Source of the DNA: Terriglobales bacterium
Lineage (GTDB): Bacteria; Acidobacteriota; Terriglobia; Terriglobales; Acidobacteriaceae
Length of the DNA stretch: 64,000 bases
Assembly: GCA_035561515.1 (NCBI GenBank)
Contig: DATMXP010000027.1
Location: forward strand, 245,022-309,021
Reading direction: 5' to 3'
Both the position numbers and the translations under genes were made by a program. Each line of letters starts with the position of its first letter. Position 1 is the stretch's first letter. The notes below the pieces were generated by a model. That model had not been told where the DNA came from, did not search any database, and was given only the letters and a program-made list of their open reading frames with translations. Below, in pieces: positions 34,319-44,048 of this stretch.

Positions 34319-35152
34319 ATGATCAAGTCAATCCATAAGCTGCTTGTGCCGAAGCGCGAGGAGGATTATCGTGCGCTGCTCGCCTTTTTTGACGCGCTCG
34401 GGTTGATGCATGGAGAGTCGTGGAACGGCCGTCGTTCGAAGGGCGTGAAGCTGGATGCGCCGGAAGCGGGCATTGAGCTTGGCATTGGCGAAGGCTTTCC
34501 CGACTGCGATATCGTCATCGAATGTGACGACGCGAACGTGCTCTACGCACAGGCGAAGCGGCATGGATTGAAGGTGACCGCGGATATCGAGTCGCTCGAT
34601 TGGGGCGCGACGATGTTCACCCTGGAAATGCCCGCCGGATACGGCAAACTGGCCGTCTTCTCCTACAACGAGAACTGGCGCAACAAGACGATCGAAGCCG
34701 AACTGAATGCGTCGGGAATGCGATTCGCCATCGTCGTATCGCGGTTCAATGCGTTCGTCACCGAACGGTTGCTGGCCGGTGCATTGCAGGCCCTGCGTCA
34801 GACGGGCGCAAAGAACGAAGACATCGACATCGTGCGCGTGCCGGGCGCATTTGAGATTCCGAGCATGTCGCGTACTCTGGCCGAGACGAAGAAGTACAGT
34901 GCCGTCCTTTGTATCGGCTGTCTGTTACGTGGCGATACTGCCCACTACGACGTGATCGTCAACGAAGTCACACGCGGCATCGGGCAATCATCGCAGGAAA
35001 CCGGCATTCCTCACGCGTTCGGCGTGTTAACCTGCGACACGCTGGAACAGGCGATCGACCGTGCTGGTTTAAAAGCAGGGAACAAAGGCTTCGAAGCGGG
35101 CTTGGCGGCGGTGGAAATGGCATCGCTCAAAAGCAAAGTAGTCAGTGGTTAG
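34319..35152 (+). CDS. ribH: VOC domain fused to 6,7-dimethyl-8-ribityllumazine synthase
   Basis: A 277-residue fusion. Residues 1-118 are a VOC-fold domain homologous to the single-domain protein at 6449-6829. Residues about 122-277 are a complete lumazine synthase: ASGMRFAIVVSRFNAFVTERLL, VPGAFEIP near 178, CLLRGDTAHYDVI near 200 with the catalytic His, and GIPHAFGVLTCDT. RibH condenses 5-amino-6-ribitylaminouracil with dihydroxybutanone phosphate, the penultimate step of riboflavin synthesis. No stop or plausible start codon separates the domains except an internal ATG inside strand 1 of RibH. nusB follows, a common ribH neighbour. Confidence 0.9.
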   Translation: MIKSIHKLLVPKREEDYRALLAFFDALGLMHGESWNGRRSKGVKLDAPEAGIELGIGEGFPDCDIVIECDDANVLYAQAKRHGLKVTADIESLDWGATMFTLEMPAGYGKLAVFSYNENWRNKTIEAELNASGMRFAIVVSRFNAFVTERLLAGALQALRQTGAKNEDIDIVRVPGAFEIPSMSRTLAETKKYSAVLCIGCLLRGDTAHYDVIVNEVTRGIGQSSQETGIPHAFGVLTCDTLEQAIDRAGLKAGNKGFEAGLAAVEMASLKSKVVSG

Positions 35153-35158
35153 TAGTTC

Positions 35159-35270
35159 GTATTTGGTCGTGGAGATTCATCGAGTCCTGCGGTAGAAATG
35201 AGATCTGTCAAATGGCGAAAAGTCGACGACCAGGTACTAACAACCAGGAACTAACGACCAAAGAGCCACG
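35159..35270. repeat. Intergenic repeat between ribH fusion and nusB
   Basis: The first 24 bp (35159-35182) match 22 of 24 bases of a segment at 44377-44400 in the ylxP-rbfA gap (GTATTTGGTCGTG, AG, TTCATCG). Further copies of GACCA and TAACNACCA lie at 35227-35265 in inverted sense, so the region can fold imperfectly on itself. Confidence 0.5.
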
Positions 35271-35277
35271 AACAAAG

Positions 35278-35706
35278 ATGGGCACACGAAGGAAATCGCG
35301 CGAACTGGCGTTGCAGATGCTGTTCCAGGCCGACATGGGAAAACAGGAGTCGGAACAGGTCCGCAAGACGTTCTGGTCGGAGCGTAAGGAGATGGACGAA
35401 TCCGTTCGCGGCTTCGCCGACGACATCTTCCGCATTGCGACGGAGCGCGGAGAAGCAATCGACAAGATCATTGAGTCGCACGCCGCCAACTGGCGCATGG
35501 AACGCATGGCCGCCGTTGACCGCAACGTGATGCGTGCTGCTGTGGCCGAGTTGATGGGATTCCCGCAGACGCCCGCGCCGATCGTGATCAACGAAGCACT
35601 CGAAATCGCGCGGAAATTCTCGAGCCCGGAATCGGTGAACTTCATCAACGGCGTGCTCGACAGCGTAGCGAAGGAACTCAGGGGACATGCAGCCGGTAAG
35701 GAGTAG
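35278..35706 (+). CDS. nusB: Transcription antitermination factor NusB
   Basis: A 142-residue all-helical RNA-binding protein that joins NusE/S10 on boxA RNA during rRNA transcription. Conserved segments: RRKSRELALQMLFQAD near residue 4, MERMAAVDRNVMRAAVAEL near 80, PAPIVINEALEIARKFSSPES near 103 and FINGVLDSVAKEL near 125. The ATG at 35278 gives the family N-terminus; upstream in-frame sequence is the repeat region and is not coding. Usual neighbour of ribH. Confidence 0.95.
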   Translation: MGTRRKSRELALQMLFQADMGKQESEQVRKTFWSERKEMDESVRGFADDIFRIATERGEAIDKIIESHAANWRMERMAAVDRNVMRAAVAELMGFPQTPAPIVINEALEIARKFSSPESVNFINGVLDSVAKELRGHAAGKE

Positions 35707-35745
35707 GGGAACTCTTTCGCCGGGACGTGGGAAATCCGAAAGCTT

Positions 35746-36009
35746 ATGAATTGGTCAGACGAAGCAAGTTCAATCGTAGAGGAATTATTGCGCGATTTGC
35801 CGGCGCCGGTGCGCGAAGGCGTACAGGATGCGTCGGCGATGAGGGCAGAGACGTTGACAAAGGATGACGGGGAGGACGAGGTCTCGATGGAAGTAGCAGT
35901 CCGAGCTTTCATCGAAAGCACCCCGGAAGATCTGCGAAGCAGGTTGAAGCATTCCCTCACTTATCACGGAATCGATCCGGAAGAATACGAGGACGCGTTC
36001 GCCTCATAA
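35746..36009 (+). CDS. Small acidic hypothetical protein (87 aa)
   Basis: An 87-residue acidic, probably helical soluble protein starting MNWSDEASSIVEELLRDLP. The opening (NWSDEA, then LPxxVRE) loosely recalls the PCP-reductase-like domain found beside Fe-S proteins, but the match is too short to trust. Its codon use fits its neighbours and a strong terminator follows 14 bp after the stop, so it is likely the last gene of the ribH-nusB unit. Confidence 0.65.
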   Translation: MNWSDEASSIVEELLRDLPAPVREGVQDASAMRAETLTKDDGEDEVSMEVAVRAFIESTPEDLRSRLKHSLTYHGIDPEEYEDAFAS

Positions 36010-36023
36010 ACTAGCCGAAATGC

Positions 36024-36051
36024 AAAAGCCCTCGCCGCAGCGAGGGCTTTT
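36024..36051. terminator. Strong bidirectional terminator
   Basis: AAAAGCCCTCGC-CGCA-GCGAGGGCTTTT: 8-bp GC stem, tetraloop, flanked by A and T runs, between the plus-strand 87-aa gene and the minus-strand lipoprotein gene. Confidence 0.9.
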
Positions 36052-36063
36052 CACTTTCAGCGA

Positions 36064-38157
36064 TTACTTAGCTGGAACGGCGACCAGGTCAGGCGTGATA
36101 GCTAGCGTGATCTGCTTGGCATCCGTGCCGGCGCTCACATCGATCCGGTGAAGAGCCTTGTCGCTTCCACCCACGTAGAGCGAAGCGCCATCGGCTGTGA
36201 AGCCACCGGTCAGCACCGTGGCTCCGCCAGTCAACGCGACCGCACGCCCTCCATTCGCGGAATCGTAGAGCACGACCTTGGTGGTGTCGGTAATCATTCC
36301 CACCTTGGTACCGCTGGTTGAAACAAGCAGTTGCTTCACGTTGAACGCGCCTTGGCCCAGATCAATGTTATTGGCCGGAGTCGTGAGCGACGGTACGCAC
36401 CCGTTGAAGTCGCTGGTCGGAGAAATGATGGTGAGGTTCGGCGCAGTGGCTGCGTAGATCTTGCTGCCATCGGCCGTGCTGGCGATGCGCTGCACCGCAG
36501 CGGGAGCGTTGACGATATTCGCGTCAATCCGCCCCGTGTTGCAGGTAGCGTACGGAACGATGTTGTTGTCCGCCTGCGCAAGGAACGCGAACGAACCCTG
36601 ACCGGAGACGGCAACGTCCTTGGGAGTGGAAGCCAGGTCGAACGTCTTGGGCGTAACGTTTACTCCCGCAACGTAGACCGTGTTGCCGCTCACCATGTAC
36701 GCAGTTTTGTTATCCGGTGTGAAACTGGCGCGCGGACACGTAGTGTTCGCGTCGCATGGGTTCGGAACACCACTGGTGGTGAAGCTTGCAACCACCGAGG
36801 CAGTGCCACTCGATGAGATGCTCAGGAGAACAAGGTTCTGATTGGCTGGGTTGAAGTACGAAACCAGCGTTCCATCGTTGGAGGCGCCAAGCACGACGCC
36901 CGGCGAAGAGAGAAGGGTGCTCGCCGTCGTGCCTCCGACGGCATAGAGCATCAGTGCCGTATCGCTCCCCAGATAACCCGTGGTTCCGTTTCCGGAGAAG
37001 ATGAATGAGTTCGGTTTATACGGCAGCGTAATCGCCGTACCAATGGTTCCATCAGACGTCGACACCGGGTACAACGAAGTGCTGCTCGGACTGGCGACGT
37101 AAACGTTCGTCGAAGTAGCGCCGTTGACGTTGGCCGTCACCGTATTGCTGAAGATCGACGAGTACCCGTTGTTGCACAACGGCGGCGTACACGAAACGCT
37201 GACGGCACTTGAGCCAGGCACGCTCGTGGTGATGGAACCTTCCTGACTCGTGGCTGCGATGCTGGAGTATGCCGAGTTCCACGACAGCCGTGAGTTCGTG
37301 ATCGTGATCGTCTGGCCCTTGCTGTCCTTTACGTCGGCGACAAGGGTCTTCGTGCCGCCCTTATCGACGGTGAAGGAGGTGTCGGTCGAATCCTTCACAT
37401 GAGCGCTGATGCTCTTGACCGCGCACGTGCTGAAACGAAGCGGTGTGCTGACGACATTCTGTACGCTGGCGTAAACGCTGGCGATTCCCGGGTTTACTGC
37501 CGTGTACAAACCCTTGATGTCTGACTTCACGACGTTCGAATCCGAAGTGCCCCAGGTGAATCCTGATCCATCGGCGGGGCCGATTGTGACTTCGTTGTTG
37601 CTGGCGTCACAGGCCTTGGCGAGGAATTGTTGGGTGCCAGCCGCGGAGATGCAGTCACTGGACGGCGGCTCCATCGCCGAGCAGGACGGCGTCGAACTTC
37701 CTACTACAACCCGTGCGACTCTGGGGTGCACGTAAACGTCAGCAGTGGCGGTGTAGGTGCCATTGGTAGCTGTGATTTTCGCCACGCCGGAGGCAGTGGC
37801 TGGCGTGCAGACAATGATGTCGGCGTCCCATTTACCTGCGCAGACGCAGGTCGTGTTCGTGCTGTTCAGGGAATCGCCGCACTTGCCGCCGCGTTCGGTA
37901 ACGGAGATAAGATCCGGCTTGTCGGTGGACCACTTGATGGTTCCCGCGTCGACCGAAGAACCGTTGGAGTCTTTCAGAATAGCGACTACGGCCTGCACTT
38001 GACCGCTATCCACGGAGATCACACTCGCCGGGGTAAGGCTCAGGGTAAGGGTCCCGCCTCCGCCGCCATTGTTGTTGTCACCGCCCCCACAGGCGGTCAA
38101 AAGGAGCAACAGAGTGATAAGAAAAAAGAAGCCTGCAAAACAACGAGACTGCCGCAT
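36064..38157 (-). CDS. Large lipoprotein with Ig-like and beta-propeller-like repeats
   Basis: A 697-residue surface or periplasmic lipoprotein (lipobox LLTACGGG near residue 24, followed by a GDNNNGGGGG linker). Residues about 35-110 and 240-330 resemble bacterial Ig-like (Big) domains: LTPASVISVDSGQVQAVVAI, WSTDKPDLISV. The C-terminal 350 residues carry repeating blades (TPDNKTAYMVSGNTVYV, STADGSKIYAATAPNLTII, FTADGASLYVGGSDKALHRI) like a seven-bladed propeller. Start at 38157 has GGAGGG 7 nt upstream. Binding partner unknown; typical of acidobacterial adhesion or scaffold proteins. Confidence 0.85.
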   Translation of the reverse strand: MRQSRCFAGFFFLITLLLLLTACGGGDNNNGGGGGTLTLSLTPASVISVDSGQVQAVVAILKDSNGSSVDAGTIKWSTDKPDLISVTERGGKCGDSLNSTNTTCVCAGKWDADIIVCTPATASGVAKITATNGTYTATADVYVHPRVARVVVGSSTPSCSAMEPPSSDCISAAGTQQFLAKACDASNNEVTIGPADGSGFTWGTSDSNVVKSDIKGLYTAVNPGIASVYASVQNVVSTPLRFSTCAVKSISAHVKDSTDTSFTVDKGGTKTLVADVKDSKGQTITITNSRLSWNSAYSSIAATSQEGSITTSVPGSSAVSVSCTPPLCNNGYSSIFSNTVTANVNGATSTNVYVASPSSTSLYPVSTSDGTIGTAITLPYKPNSFIFSGNGTTGYLGSDTALMLYAVGGTTASTLLSSPGVVLGASNDGTLVSYFNPANQNLVLLSISSSGTASVVASFTTSGVPNPCDANTTCPRASFTPDNKTAYMVSGNTVYVAGVNVTPKTFDLASTPKDVAVSGQGSFAFLAQADNNIVPYATCNTGRIDANIVNAPAAVQRIASTADGSKIYAATAPNLTIISPTSDFNGCVPSLTTPANNIDLGQGAFNVKQLLVSTSGTKVGMITDTTKVVLYDSANGGRAVALTGGATVLTGGFTADGASLYVGGSDKALHRIDVSAGTDAKQITLAITPDLVAVPAK

Positions 38158-38424
38158 TTGCCCTCCCCGCTCCGACAGCAAACAGAGCGGAAGTCTTACC
38201 AGGTGAGTAGGATAGAAACCATCAGTGTAGATTCCCGAAAGCCAATCTGTCCAATGTAGGTGGCCCGGAACAGAGTGTCAGTTGGGACTAAAACCGTGTC
38301 TCAGCAGGAAGTTGCGCCGGCTGAGGTGGAACGGTTCCCGAGTGGGGTAAAGCGCGGTGGAATCCGGCAGGAGCAGCACTGCATCCAACAGAAAGCAGTG
38401 GTGTGATTACCGTACCTTGGGCAT

Positions 38425-38453
38425 TTGTTTTTTCGTCCTGAGGTAGGTATCAT
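38425..38453 (+). promoter_or_regulatory. Candidate promoter of the rimP-nusA-infB operon
   Basis: TTGTTT and TATCAT separated by 17 bp, about 225 bp upstream of rimP. The stretch from 38158 to 38424 shows no convincing gene or structure. Confidence 0.4.
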
Positions 38454-38499
38454 TATCGTGAGCGGCATAGCAGTCCAGCCGCTTCCGGAGATGCTGTGT

Positions 38500-38610
38500 A
38501 CACGCGTCTCTGAACCCGAGAACGCCGAGCGAAACAGCCCGGGTTGCGGGAGCACCCGACACCGGCCGGCTTGGCGAAGCAGACCAGTGGGCGCGAGCCC
38601 ACTTTTTATT
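38500..38610 (+). promoter_or_regulatory. Attenuator-like leader of rimP
   Basis: The predicted 5' UTR holds AACCCG paired with CGGGTT, a small GCGGG/CCCG hairpin, and then a textbook terminator AGTGGGC-GCGA-GCCCACT with TTTTTATTT at 38586-38611, ending about 66 bp before the rimP ATG. Terminators directly before rimP occur in other bacteria and are thought to allow feedback by NusA; here that is inference from position. Confidence 0.6.
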
Positions 38611-38676
38611 TGAGTTCAGTTTTCAGCTCCAGCAGCAGGGCCCGGCAGTTCCTGAATGAGTGCGAGAGGAAGCGCG

Positions 38677-39165
38677 ATGGCGAGCGTCGAAGAAGCCGTA
38701 AGGGAGATAGCGGATCGCGTAGCGGCTTCGTACGGGCTGGAAGTATGGGATCTCGAGTTTCGGGGCGCCGGCGGCAAGGCGCGGATGTTGCGCATTTATA
38801 TCGATAAGCCGGAAGGCGTCACGCTGGAAGATTGCGAGAACGTCAGCCGGGAAGTGAGTACGATCCTCGATGTCGAAGACCCGATCAAGGGGTCGTACAC
38901 GCTGGAAGTTTCGTCTCCGGGACTCGATCGAAAGCTGCGGAACGCGAGCGATTACGAACGCTTCCGCGGAAGTTTGGTCAAAGTGCAGACGCTTGAGCCA
39001 GTAAACGGAACGAGAAATTTTGAAGGCCGCTTGCAGGAAGTGAACGACGGGCGCGTGACGCTCGAACTTCCCGCCAAGGGTAAAGGAAAGAAGCAGCAAC
39101 CCGGTGGCACGGTGGAGATTGCGATCGCCAACGTGGCAAAAGGGAACCTTGTACCAGAGTTCTGA
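38677..39165 (+). CDS. rimP: Ribosome maturation factor RimP
   Basis: A 162-residue protein for 30S subunit maturation. Conserved parts: LEVWDLEFRGAGGKARMLRIYID near residue 20, LEDCENVSREVSTILDVEDPI near 50, YTLEVSSPGLDRKL near 73 and a C-terminal Sm-like region. The ATG at 38677 has GAGAGGAAG 6 nt upstream; an in-frame ATG at 38656 is possible but lacks a site. First gene of rimP-nusA-infB-ylxP-rbfA-nrnA. Confidence 0.93.
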   Translation: MASVEEAVREIADRVAASYGLEVWDLEFRGAGGKARMLRIYIDKPEGVTLEDCENVSREVSTILDVEDPIKGSYTLEVSSPGLDRKLRNASDYERFRGSLVKVQTLEPVNGTRNFEGRLQEVNDGRVTLELPAKGKGKKQQPGGTVEIAIANVAKGNLVPEF

Positions 39166-39259
39166 ACCGGGATTGTAGAGGTCAGGAGCAGGCAGCAAGT
39201 GACGGTGGATGGGCTGGGCACTGTCATGGAACCCGACCGCTAAGGAATATAGGAAGATC

Positions 39260-40843
39260 ATGGCTAGCGAGCTTTACAACACAATTGACGCGATCAGCCG
39301 GGAAAAAGGAATTGACCCGCAGATTGTAGTGAGCGCGGTGGAAGACGCCATCGTTGTGGCGACCCGCAAATACTACAAGACGCAGGAGAACCTCCGGGCC
39401 GAACTGGACAAGGACACCGGGCAGATCCGCGCGTATGCGGTGAAGTCCGTGGTGGAAACGCCGGAACAGATTGAAGACCCGGTGAACCAGATCACCCTGG
39501 AGGATGCCCTCAAAATTGACGAAGGGGCGCAGGTCGGCGGCGAGATCTACATCCAGAAGTCGACGGAAGGGCTGGGCCGAATCGCGGCGCAACTTGCGAA
39601 GCAAGTGATCTTCCAGAAGGTCCGCGAAGCCGAACGGGACACCGTCTTCCAGGAATACAACACCCGTGTCGCCGAGATTGTGAACGCCACGGTGAAGCGC
39701 ACCGAGGGCCAGGACGTCGTCTTTGATATCGGCAAGACGGAAGCGCGTATGCCGAAAAAAGAACAATCGCGCCTGGAGTCTTTTGCCGTTGGCGAACGCG
39801 TGCGCGTTGTGATTCTTCGCGTAGAAAAGGCCTCTAAGGGACCTCAGGTTGTGGTGTCGCGTGCGGCACCGGACCTGGTGCAGCACTTGTTCCAGACGGA
39901 AGTACCGGAAATCTATGACGGCACAGTGCAGATCCGTGCGATTGCCCGCGAGGCGGGTGAGCGTACCAAGATCGCCGTCATGTCGAAAGACAAGGACGTG
40001 GACCCGGTGGGTGCCTGCGTCGGCATGAAGGGCATGCGCGTTCAGTCGATCATCCGCGAATTGCGCGGCGAGAAGATCGACATCATCGAGTATCACGAAG
40101 ACCCGGTGGTCTTCGCAGAAAAAGCGCTCCAACCCGCGAAGGTAAGCCGTGTGACAGTTGTGGACGCATCCGACAAGCACCTGGAAGTGATCGTGGATGA
40201 CAGCCAACTGTCGCTGGCGATCGGCAAGAAGGGCCAGAACGTAAGGCTGGCGGCGAAGCTGCTCGGCTGGAAGATCGACATCAAGAGCGAGGAAGAGAAG
40301 CGCCAGGAAGTCGAACAGCAGATGCAGGCAGTGATGAACCAGACTGTGACTCCGCTGGAGAACGTTCCGGATCTGGGCGAGTCTGTGATCGAGAAGCTGG
40401 CTGCGGCCGGAGTGACCTCGGTGGAAGCCCTGGCCGATATGACGCCTGAGCAACTTGAGGCTATTGAAGGAATCGGCCCGAAGACAGTGGAAAAAATCAG
40501 TATTGCGGTCAATAATTACTTCTCCAGCCTGGAGACAGCGGAAGTGCCGGAAGGTGGTTATGAAGCCACCGAGGAAGGTGCTGGCGAAGCGACGGAAGAA
40601 GCGACGCTTGACGCTGGGCCAGACCAGGTAGAAGGGGAACCGACAGGCGATCCGGTCCAGAACGATGGAACGGGCGTCGAGCCGGTACCGCACTCCGATT
40701 ACGACGATCTACTCGAACGGCAACAAACCACCGAGGCGATCATCGAAACGTCGGTGGAAGACGCTCCGAATGCGGATGAAGAAGAAGTTCACTCGCATGG
40801 GGAGCATCCGGACGAGCAGAATATCCCGGAAGAAAAGAAGTAA
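39260..40843 (+). CDS. nusA: Transcription termination/antitermination factor NusA
   Basis: A 527-residue NusA. N-terminal RNA-polymerase-binding domain (ASELYNTIDAISREKGIDP), S1 domain (about 135-200), two KH domains (GACVGMKGMRVQSIIREL near 253; LSLAIGKKGQNVRLAAKLLG near 317), a helix-hairpin-helix repeat (GESVIEKLAAAGVTSVEALA, IEGIGPKTVEKI, about 373-425) and an acidic tail of about 100 residues rich in Glu and Thr. The tail is longer than in most bacteria. Start at 39260 follows AGGAAG. Confidence 0.96.
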   Translation: MASELYNTIDAISREKGIDPQIVVSAVEDAIVVATRKYYKTQENLRAELDKDTGQIRAYAVKSVVETPEQIEDPVNQITLEDALKIDEGAQVGGEIYIQKSTEGLGRIAAQLAKQVIFQKVREAERDTVFQEYNTRVAEIVNATVKRTEGQDVVFDIGKTEARMPKKEQSRLESFAVGERVRVVILRVEKASKGPQVVVSRAAPDLVQHLFQTEVPEIYDGTVQIRAIAREAGERTKIAVMSKDKDVDPVGACVGMKGMRVQSIIRELRGEKIDIIEYHEDPVVFAEKALQPAKVSRVTVVDASDKHLEVIVDDSQLSLAIGKKGQNVRLAAKLLGWKIDIKSEEEKRQEVEQQMQAVMNQTVTPLENVPDLGESVIEKLAAAGVTSVEALADMTPEQLEAIEGIGPKTVEKISIAVNNYFSSLETAEVPEGGYEATEEGAGEATEEATLDAGPDQVEGEPTGDPVQNDGTGVEPVPHSDYDDLLERQQTTEAIIETSVEDAPNADEEEVHSHGEHPDEQNIPEEKK

Positions 40844-40955
40844 GGCAAGTATTTGACGCGTCGGCGAGCAATCGCAAACGTGGAGCTACAACAACGCTGA
40901 ACCGTGGGGTTGACATGAGAACTTAGCGGATTTTGCGGAGGAAAATCGAGGGCGG

Positions 40956-43937
40956 ATGGTAGATAAGATTCGAATTAACGACCTGGCGAGAGAGTTGGAA
41001 GTCAAGAGCAGAGCAATTCTTGACGTTCTGCCAAAGGTCGGGGTAACGGAAAAGAAGACTCACTCAAGTTCCATCAGTGTCGAAGAAGCTGAAAAGGTGA
41101 AGGCGCATTTCCGCCAAGGTGGCGGAGATGGTCCGAGACCGGCCAGCCGTCGGGCGACTGCGGAAGAAGAGATCAAGCCGAAGTTTGATTTCTCCCACAT
41201 CTCGAAGCCCGGCGATGCCCTAAGGGCAATGTTACAGAAGCAGACGGCCCCCGCGGCGCCGCCGAAGCCGGCAGCACCGGTTGCGGCGAAGCCTGCCTCG
41301 CCGCCTCCTCCTGTCGCAGCGAAGCCGGCAACACCGCCGCCGCCGAAACCCGCACCGCCTCCGGTTGTGGAACCGCCGGTCGAGCAAAAACCGCCCGTTG
41401 CTGCTGCGCCGCCCGCAGCGCCCGTTGAACCACCGGCACCCATTGAGAGTGAGATCGAACCCGAAGTGTCTACGACCCCGGCTGTTCCGCCTACCACACC
41501 TCGCCTGATTACTCCGCAGCCGCGCCAAGCTCCGCGCATCGTAATACCTCCGCCTCCTGCTGCCGCAGTGCCGCCGCCGGAGAAAGAGGAGCCGGAACCG
41601 GTCGAAGAGGTCGCTGCTTCGCCCGAGCCAACAGTTCAACATAAGCCAGAGCCACCGGCCCCGGTTGCGAAGCCTGCAACTCCGGCGCGTCCGGCAGCAC
41701 CGCAACCGCCTCCACGGAGGTTGATCGTGCCGCAAACGGGACCGCGTCCGGTGTACACGGCCCCGGTGCGTCCACCGTCGACGCCGGCTCCGAACATGGG
41801 GACCACGCGTCCGCCACAGGGCCGTCCGATGCCGGGTCGTCCGGTACCGGGTCAGCCGATTTTCCAGCGCCCACGGCCGCAAGGTGCGGCAGGCTCGCCG
41901 GCGGGTCGTCCGCCGCTGCGTCCGGGCGAACGACGTCCGATGCACCCGACACGCTCCGCGCCGGGGGGTATGCGTCCGGGAATGGGTGGTCCGGGCATGG
42001 CTCCGCCGCCACCGCCTCCGGGTCCGTCACGTGCGCCAGGACGGCGTCCGGGACAACGCTATGTTCCGCGTGGCGTGAAAGAAGGCCCGATGAAGGGCTT
42101 CGTTCCACCACCGCGTATGCAGGTGTCGAACGAGCCACTTCCGATTACAAGAGCGATCACGATCACGGAAGGTATCAGCGTGAAGGACTTGGCGGAAAAG
42201 CTGAGTATTCGCGCGAAGGACCTGATTGCACGTCTGTTGGCGCGCGGTGTGTTCGCGACCATCAACCAGACGCTCGACGCGGAACTGGCCAGCGACATGG
42301 CTCGTCAGTTCGGTGCATCGACGGACGTGATTACGTTCGAGCAACAGGCCGAGCAGGAAATGCTGTCTGGTGATGCCGCCATCGAAGATGCGGTCAACCA
42401 GCAGGTGCGCCCGCCGGTGGTCACCATCATGGGCCACGTCGATCACGGCAAAACCAGCCTGCTCGACGCGATTCGCCACACGGCCGTTGCTGAAGGCGAA
42501 GCGGGTGGAATCACCCAGCACATCGGTGCATACAAGGTACGGATTAGTGATCCGAACTCACCTGCGTATGGACGCCAGATTGTGTTCCTCGATACCCCGG
42601 GCCACGAGGCGTTTACACGTATGCGCGCCCGTGGTGCGAAGGTCACCGACATCGTGGTGCTGGTGGTTGCAGCCGACGACGGTGTGATGCCGCAAACCAT
42701 TGAAGCTATCGACCACGCAAAGGCCGCCGGTGTGCCGTTGATCGTTGCGGTCAACAAGATCGACAAGCCCGATGCGATGCCGGAACGCGTGAAGAAGCAG
42801 TTGGCCGATCGCGGACTGATGCCGGAAGACTGGGGCGGCACCACGGTGTTCGTGGACGTCTCGGCGAAGCAGGGGACGAACCTGAACCTGCTGATGGAAA
42901 TGATCTGCCTTGTCGCCGACCTGCAGGAACTGAAAGCAAATCCGGAGCGTTCGGCGTCGGGCGTGGTGATCGAAGCGAAACTCGATCGTGGACGCGGTCC
43001 GGTAGCGACGGTGCTCGTCGAGAACGGAACGCTGAAAACGGGCGACTATTTTGTGGTCGGCAACGTCTTCGGGCGTGTCCGCGCCATGTTCGACGATCGC
43101 AGCAATGCACTCGACACAGCCGGACCTTCGACGCCGGTCGAAATTCTCGGCTTGGAAGGACTGCCGCAGGCAGGCGACCAGTTTACGGCCGTCGCTGACC
43201 GCGAAAAGGCTGTGGGCGTTTCCGAGTACCGCCAGCAGAAGGCGCGTGAAGCTGCGCTGGCAAAAACGTCCAAGGTTTCGCTGGAAGGTTTGGCGGAACA
43301 GCTCAAGAGCGAAGGCACGAAGGAGCTGTCCATCATTCTCAAGGGCGACGTGGGCGGTTCCGTGGAAGTGCTGACTGACCTCTTGACGAAGCTCTCGAAC
43401 GAGAAGGTGAAGATCAAGATCCTCCGCTCAGGCGTGGGCGCGATCACCGAATCGGACGTGCTGCTGGCCTCGGCATCGAACGCGATCATTATTGGCTTCA
43501 ACGTACGGCCGGAACGCAAGGCGCAGGAACTCGCCGAGCAGGAAAAGGTCGATATCCGCTTGCACTCGATCATTTACGAGTTGCAGGACGAGATCAAGCG
43601 CGCGATGACCGGCATGCTCGAACCCGTATTCAAGGAGACTTACCTTGGACGCGCGGAAGTTCGCGATACTTTCCGAGTGCCGAAGGTTGGCACAATCGCC
43701 GGCTGTTACGTGCAGGACGGCACCATCAAGCGCGACGCGCAGGTTCGATTGCTGCGTGACAACGTGGTGATCTTCACCGGCAAAGTTGGATCGCTGCGGC
43801 GCTTCAAGGAAGACGTCGGCGAAGTACGCAACGGTATGGAATGCGGTATTGGCATCGCAGGATACGGCGACATCAAGGTCGGCGACGTGATTGAAGCGTT
43901 CGTGACCGAGAAGGTCGCAGCCGAAGCGATCGCTTAA
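40956..43937 (+). CDS. infB: Translation initiation factor IF-2
   Basis: A 993-residue IF-2. IF2N domain at residues 1-50 ([20 protein letters not shown]), then a 330-residue Pro/Ala/Arg-rich disordered region, a second IF2N-like domain near 395-445, and the GTPase domain (G1 [13 protein letters not shown]3 DTPGHEAF, G4 NKIDKP), followed by domains II-IV. Delivers initiator tRNA to the 30S subunit. ylxR and an L7Ae-like gene, often between nusA and infB, are absent; the 112-bp gap holds GGAGG about 14 nt before the ATG. Confidence 0.97.
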   Translation: MVDKIRINDLARELEVKSRAILDVLPKVGVTEKKTHSSSISVEEAEKVKAHFRQGGGDGPRPASRRATAEEEIKPKFDFSHISKPGDALRAMLQKQTAPAAPPKPAAPVAAKPASPPPPVAAKPATPPPPKPAPPPVVEPPVEQKPPVAAAPPAAPVEPPAPIESEIEPEVSTTPAVPPTTPRLITPQPRQAPRIVIPPPPAAAVPPPEKEEPEPVEEVAASPEPTVQHKPEPPAPVAKPATPARPAAPQPPPRRLIVPQTGPRPVYTAPVRPPSTPAPNMGTTRPPQGRPMPGRPVPGQPIFQRPRPQGAAGSPAGRPPLRPGERRPMHPTRSAPGGMRPGMGGPGMAPPPPPPGPSRAPGRRPGQRYVPRGVKEGPMKGFVPPPRMQVSNEPLPITRAITITEGISVKDLAEKLSIRAKDLIARLLARGVFATINQTLDAELASDMARQFGASTDVITFEQQAEQEMLSGDAAIEDAVNQQVRPPVVTIMGHVDHGKTSLLDAIRHTAVAEGEAGGITQHIGAYKVRISDPNSPAYGRQIVFLDTPGHEAFTRMRARGAKVTDIVVLVVAADDGVMPQTIEAIDHAKAAGVPLIVAVNKIDKPDAMPERVKKQLADRGLMPEDWGGTTVFVDVSAKQGTNLNLLMEMICLVADLQELKANPERSASGVVIEAKLDRGRGPVATVLVENGTLKTGDYFVVGNVFGRVRAMFDDRSNALDTAGPSTPVEILGLEGLPQAGDQFTAVADREKAVGVSEYRQQKAREAALAKTSKVSLEGLAEQLKSEGTKELSIILKGDVGGSVEVLTDLLTKLSNEKVKIKILRSGVGAITESDVLLASASNAIIIGFNVRPERKAQELAEQEKVDIRLHSIIYELQDEIKRAMTGMLEPVFKETYLGRAEVRDTFRVPKVGTIAGCYVQDGTIKRDAQVRLLRDNVVIFTGKVGSLRRFKEDVGEVRNGMECGIGIAGYGDIKVGDVIEAFVTEKVAAEAIA

Positions 43938-43949
43938 AGAAGTGATATT

Positions 43950-43995
43950 GGCTAGTGGACTGTGGACGGTAAACGGACACGCACTAGCCATTTTT
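43950..43995 (+). terminator. Inverted repeat with T-run after infB
   Basis: GGCTAGTG and CACTAGCC (8 bp, 24-nt loop) followed by ATTTTT, 13 bp after the infB stop. May partly terminate or protect the upstream transcript. Confidence 0.5.
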
Positions 43996-44005
43996 GTTGA
44001 GGATC

Positions 44006-44041
44006 CAGTTGCCAGTTCAGGTAATCCAGAACTGACAACTG
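44006..44041. repeat. Inverted repeat before ylxP
   Basis: CAGTTG-C-CAGTTC and GAACTG-A-CAACTG flank a 10-nt loop, a 12-bp stem with one mismatch, ending 7 bp before the ylxP ATG. Confidence 0.6.
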
Positions 44042-44048
44042 CACATAG

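Noticed and set aside
38275..38406. 43-codon GTG-initiated frame upstream of rimP
   Set aside because: Lies before the likely promoter, weak ribosome site and no recognisable features; could be chance.
39224..40693. 489-residue minus-strand reading frame opposite nusA
   Set aside because: Arises from GC-rich codon structure of nusA; no motif or ribosome site.
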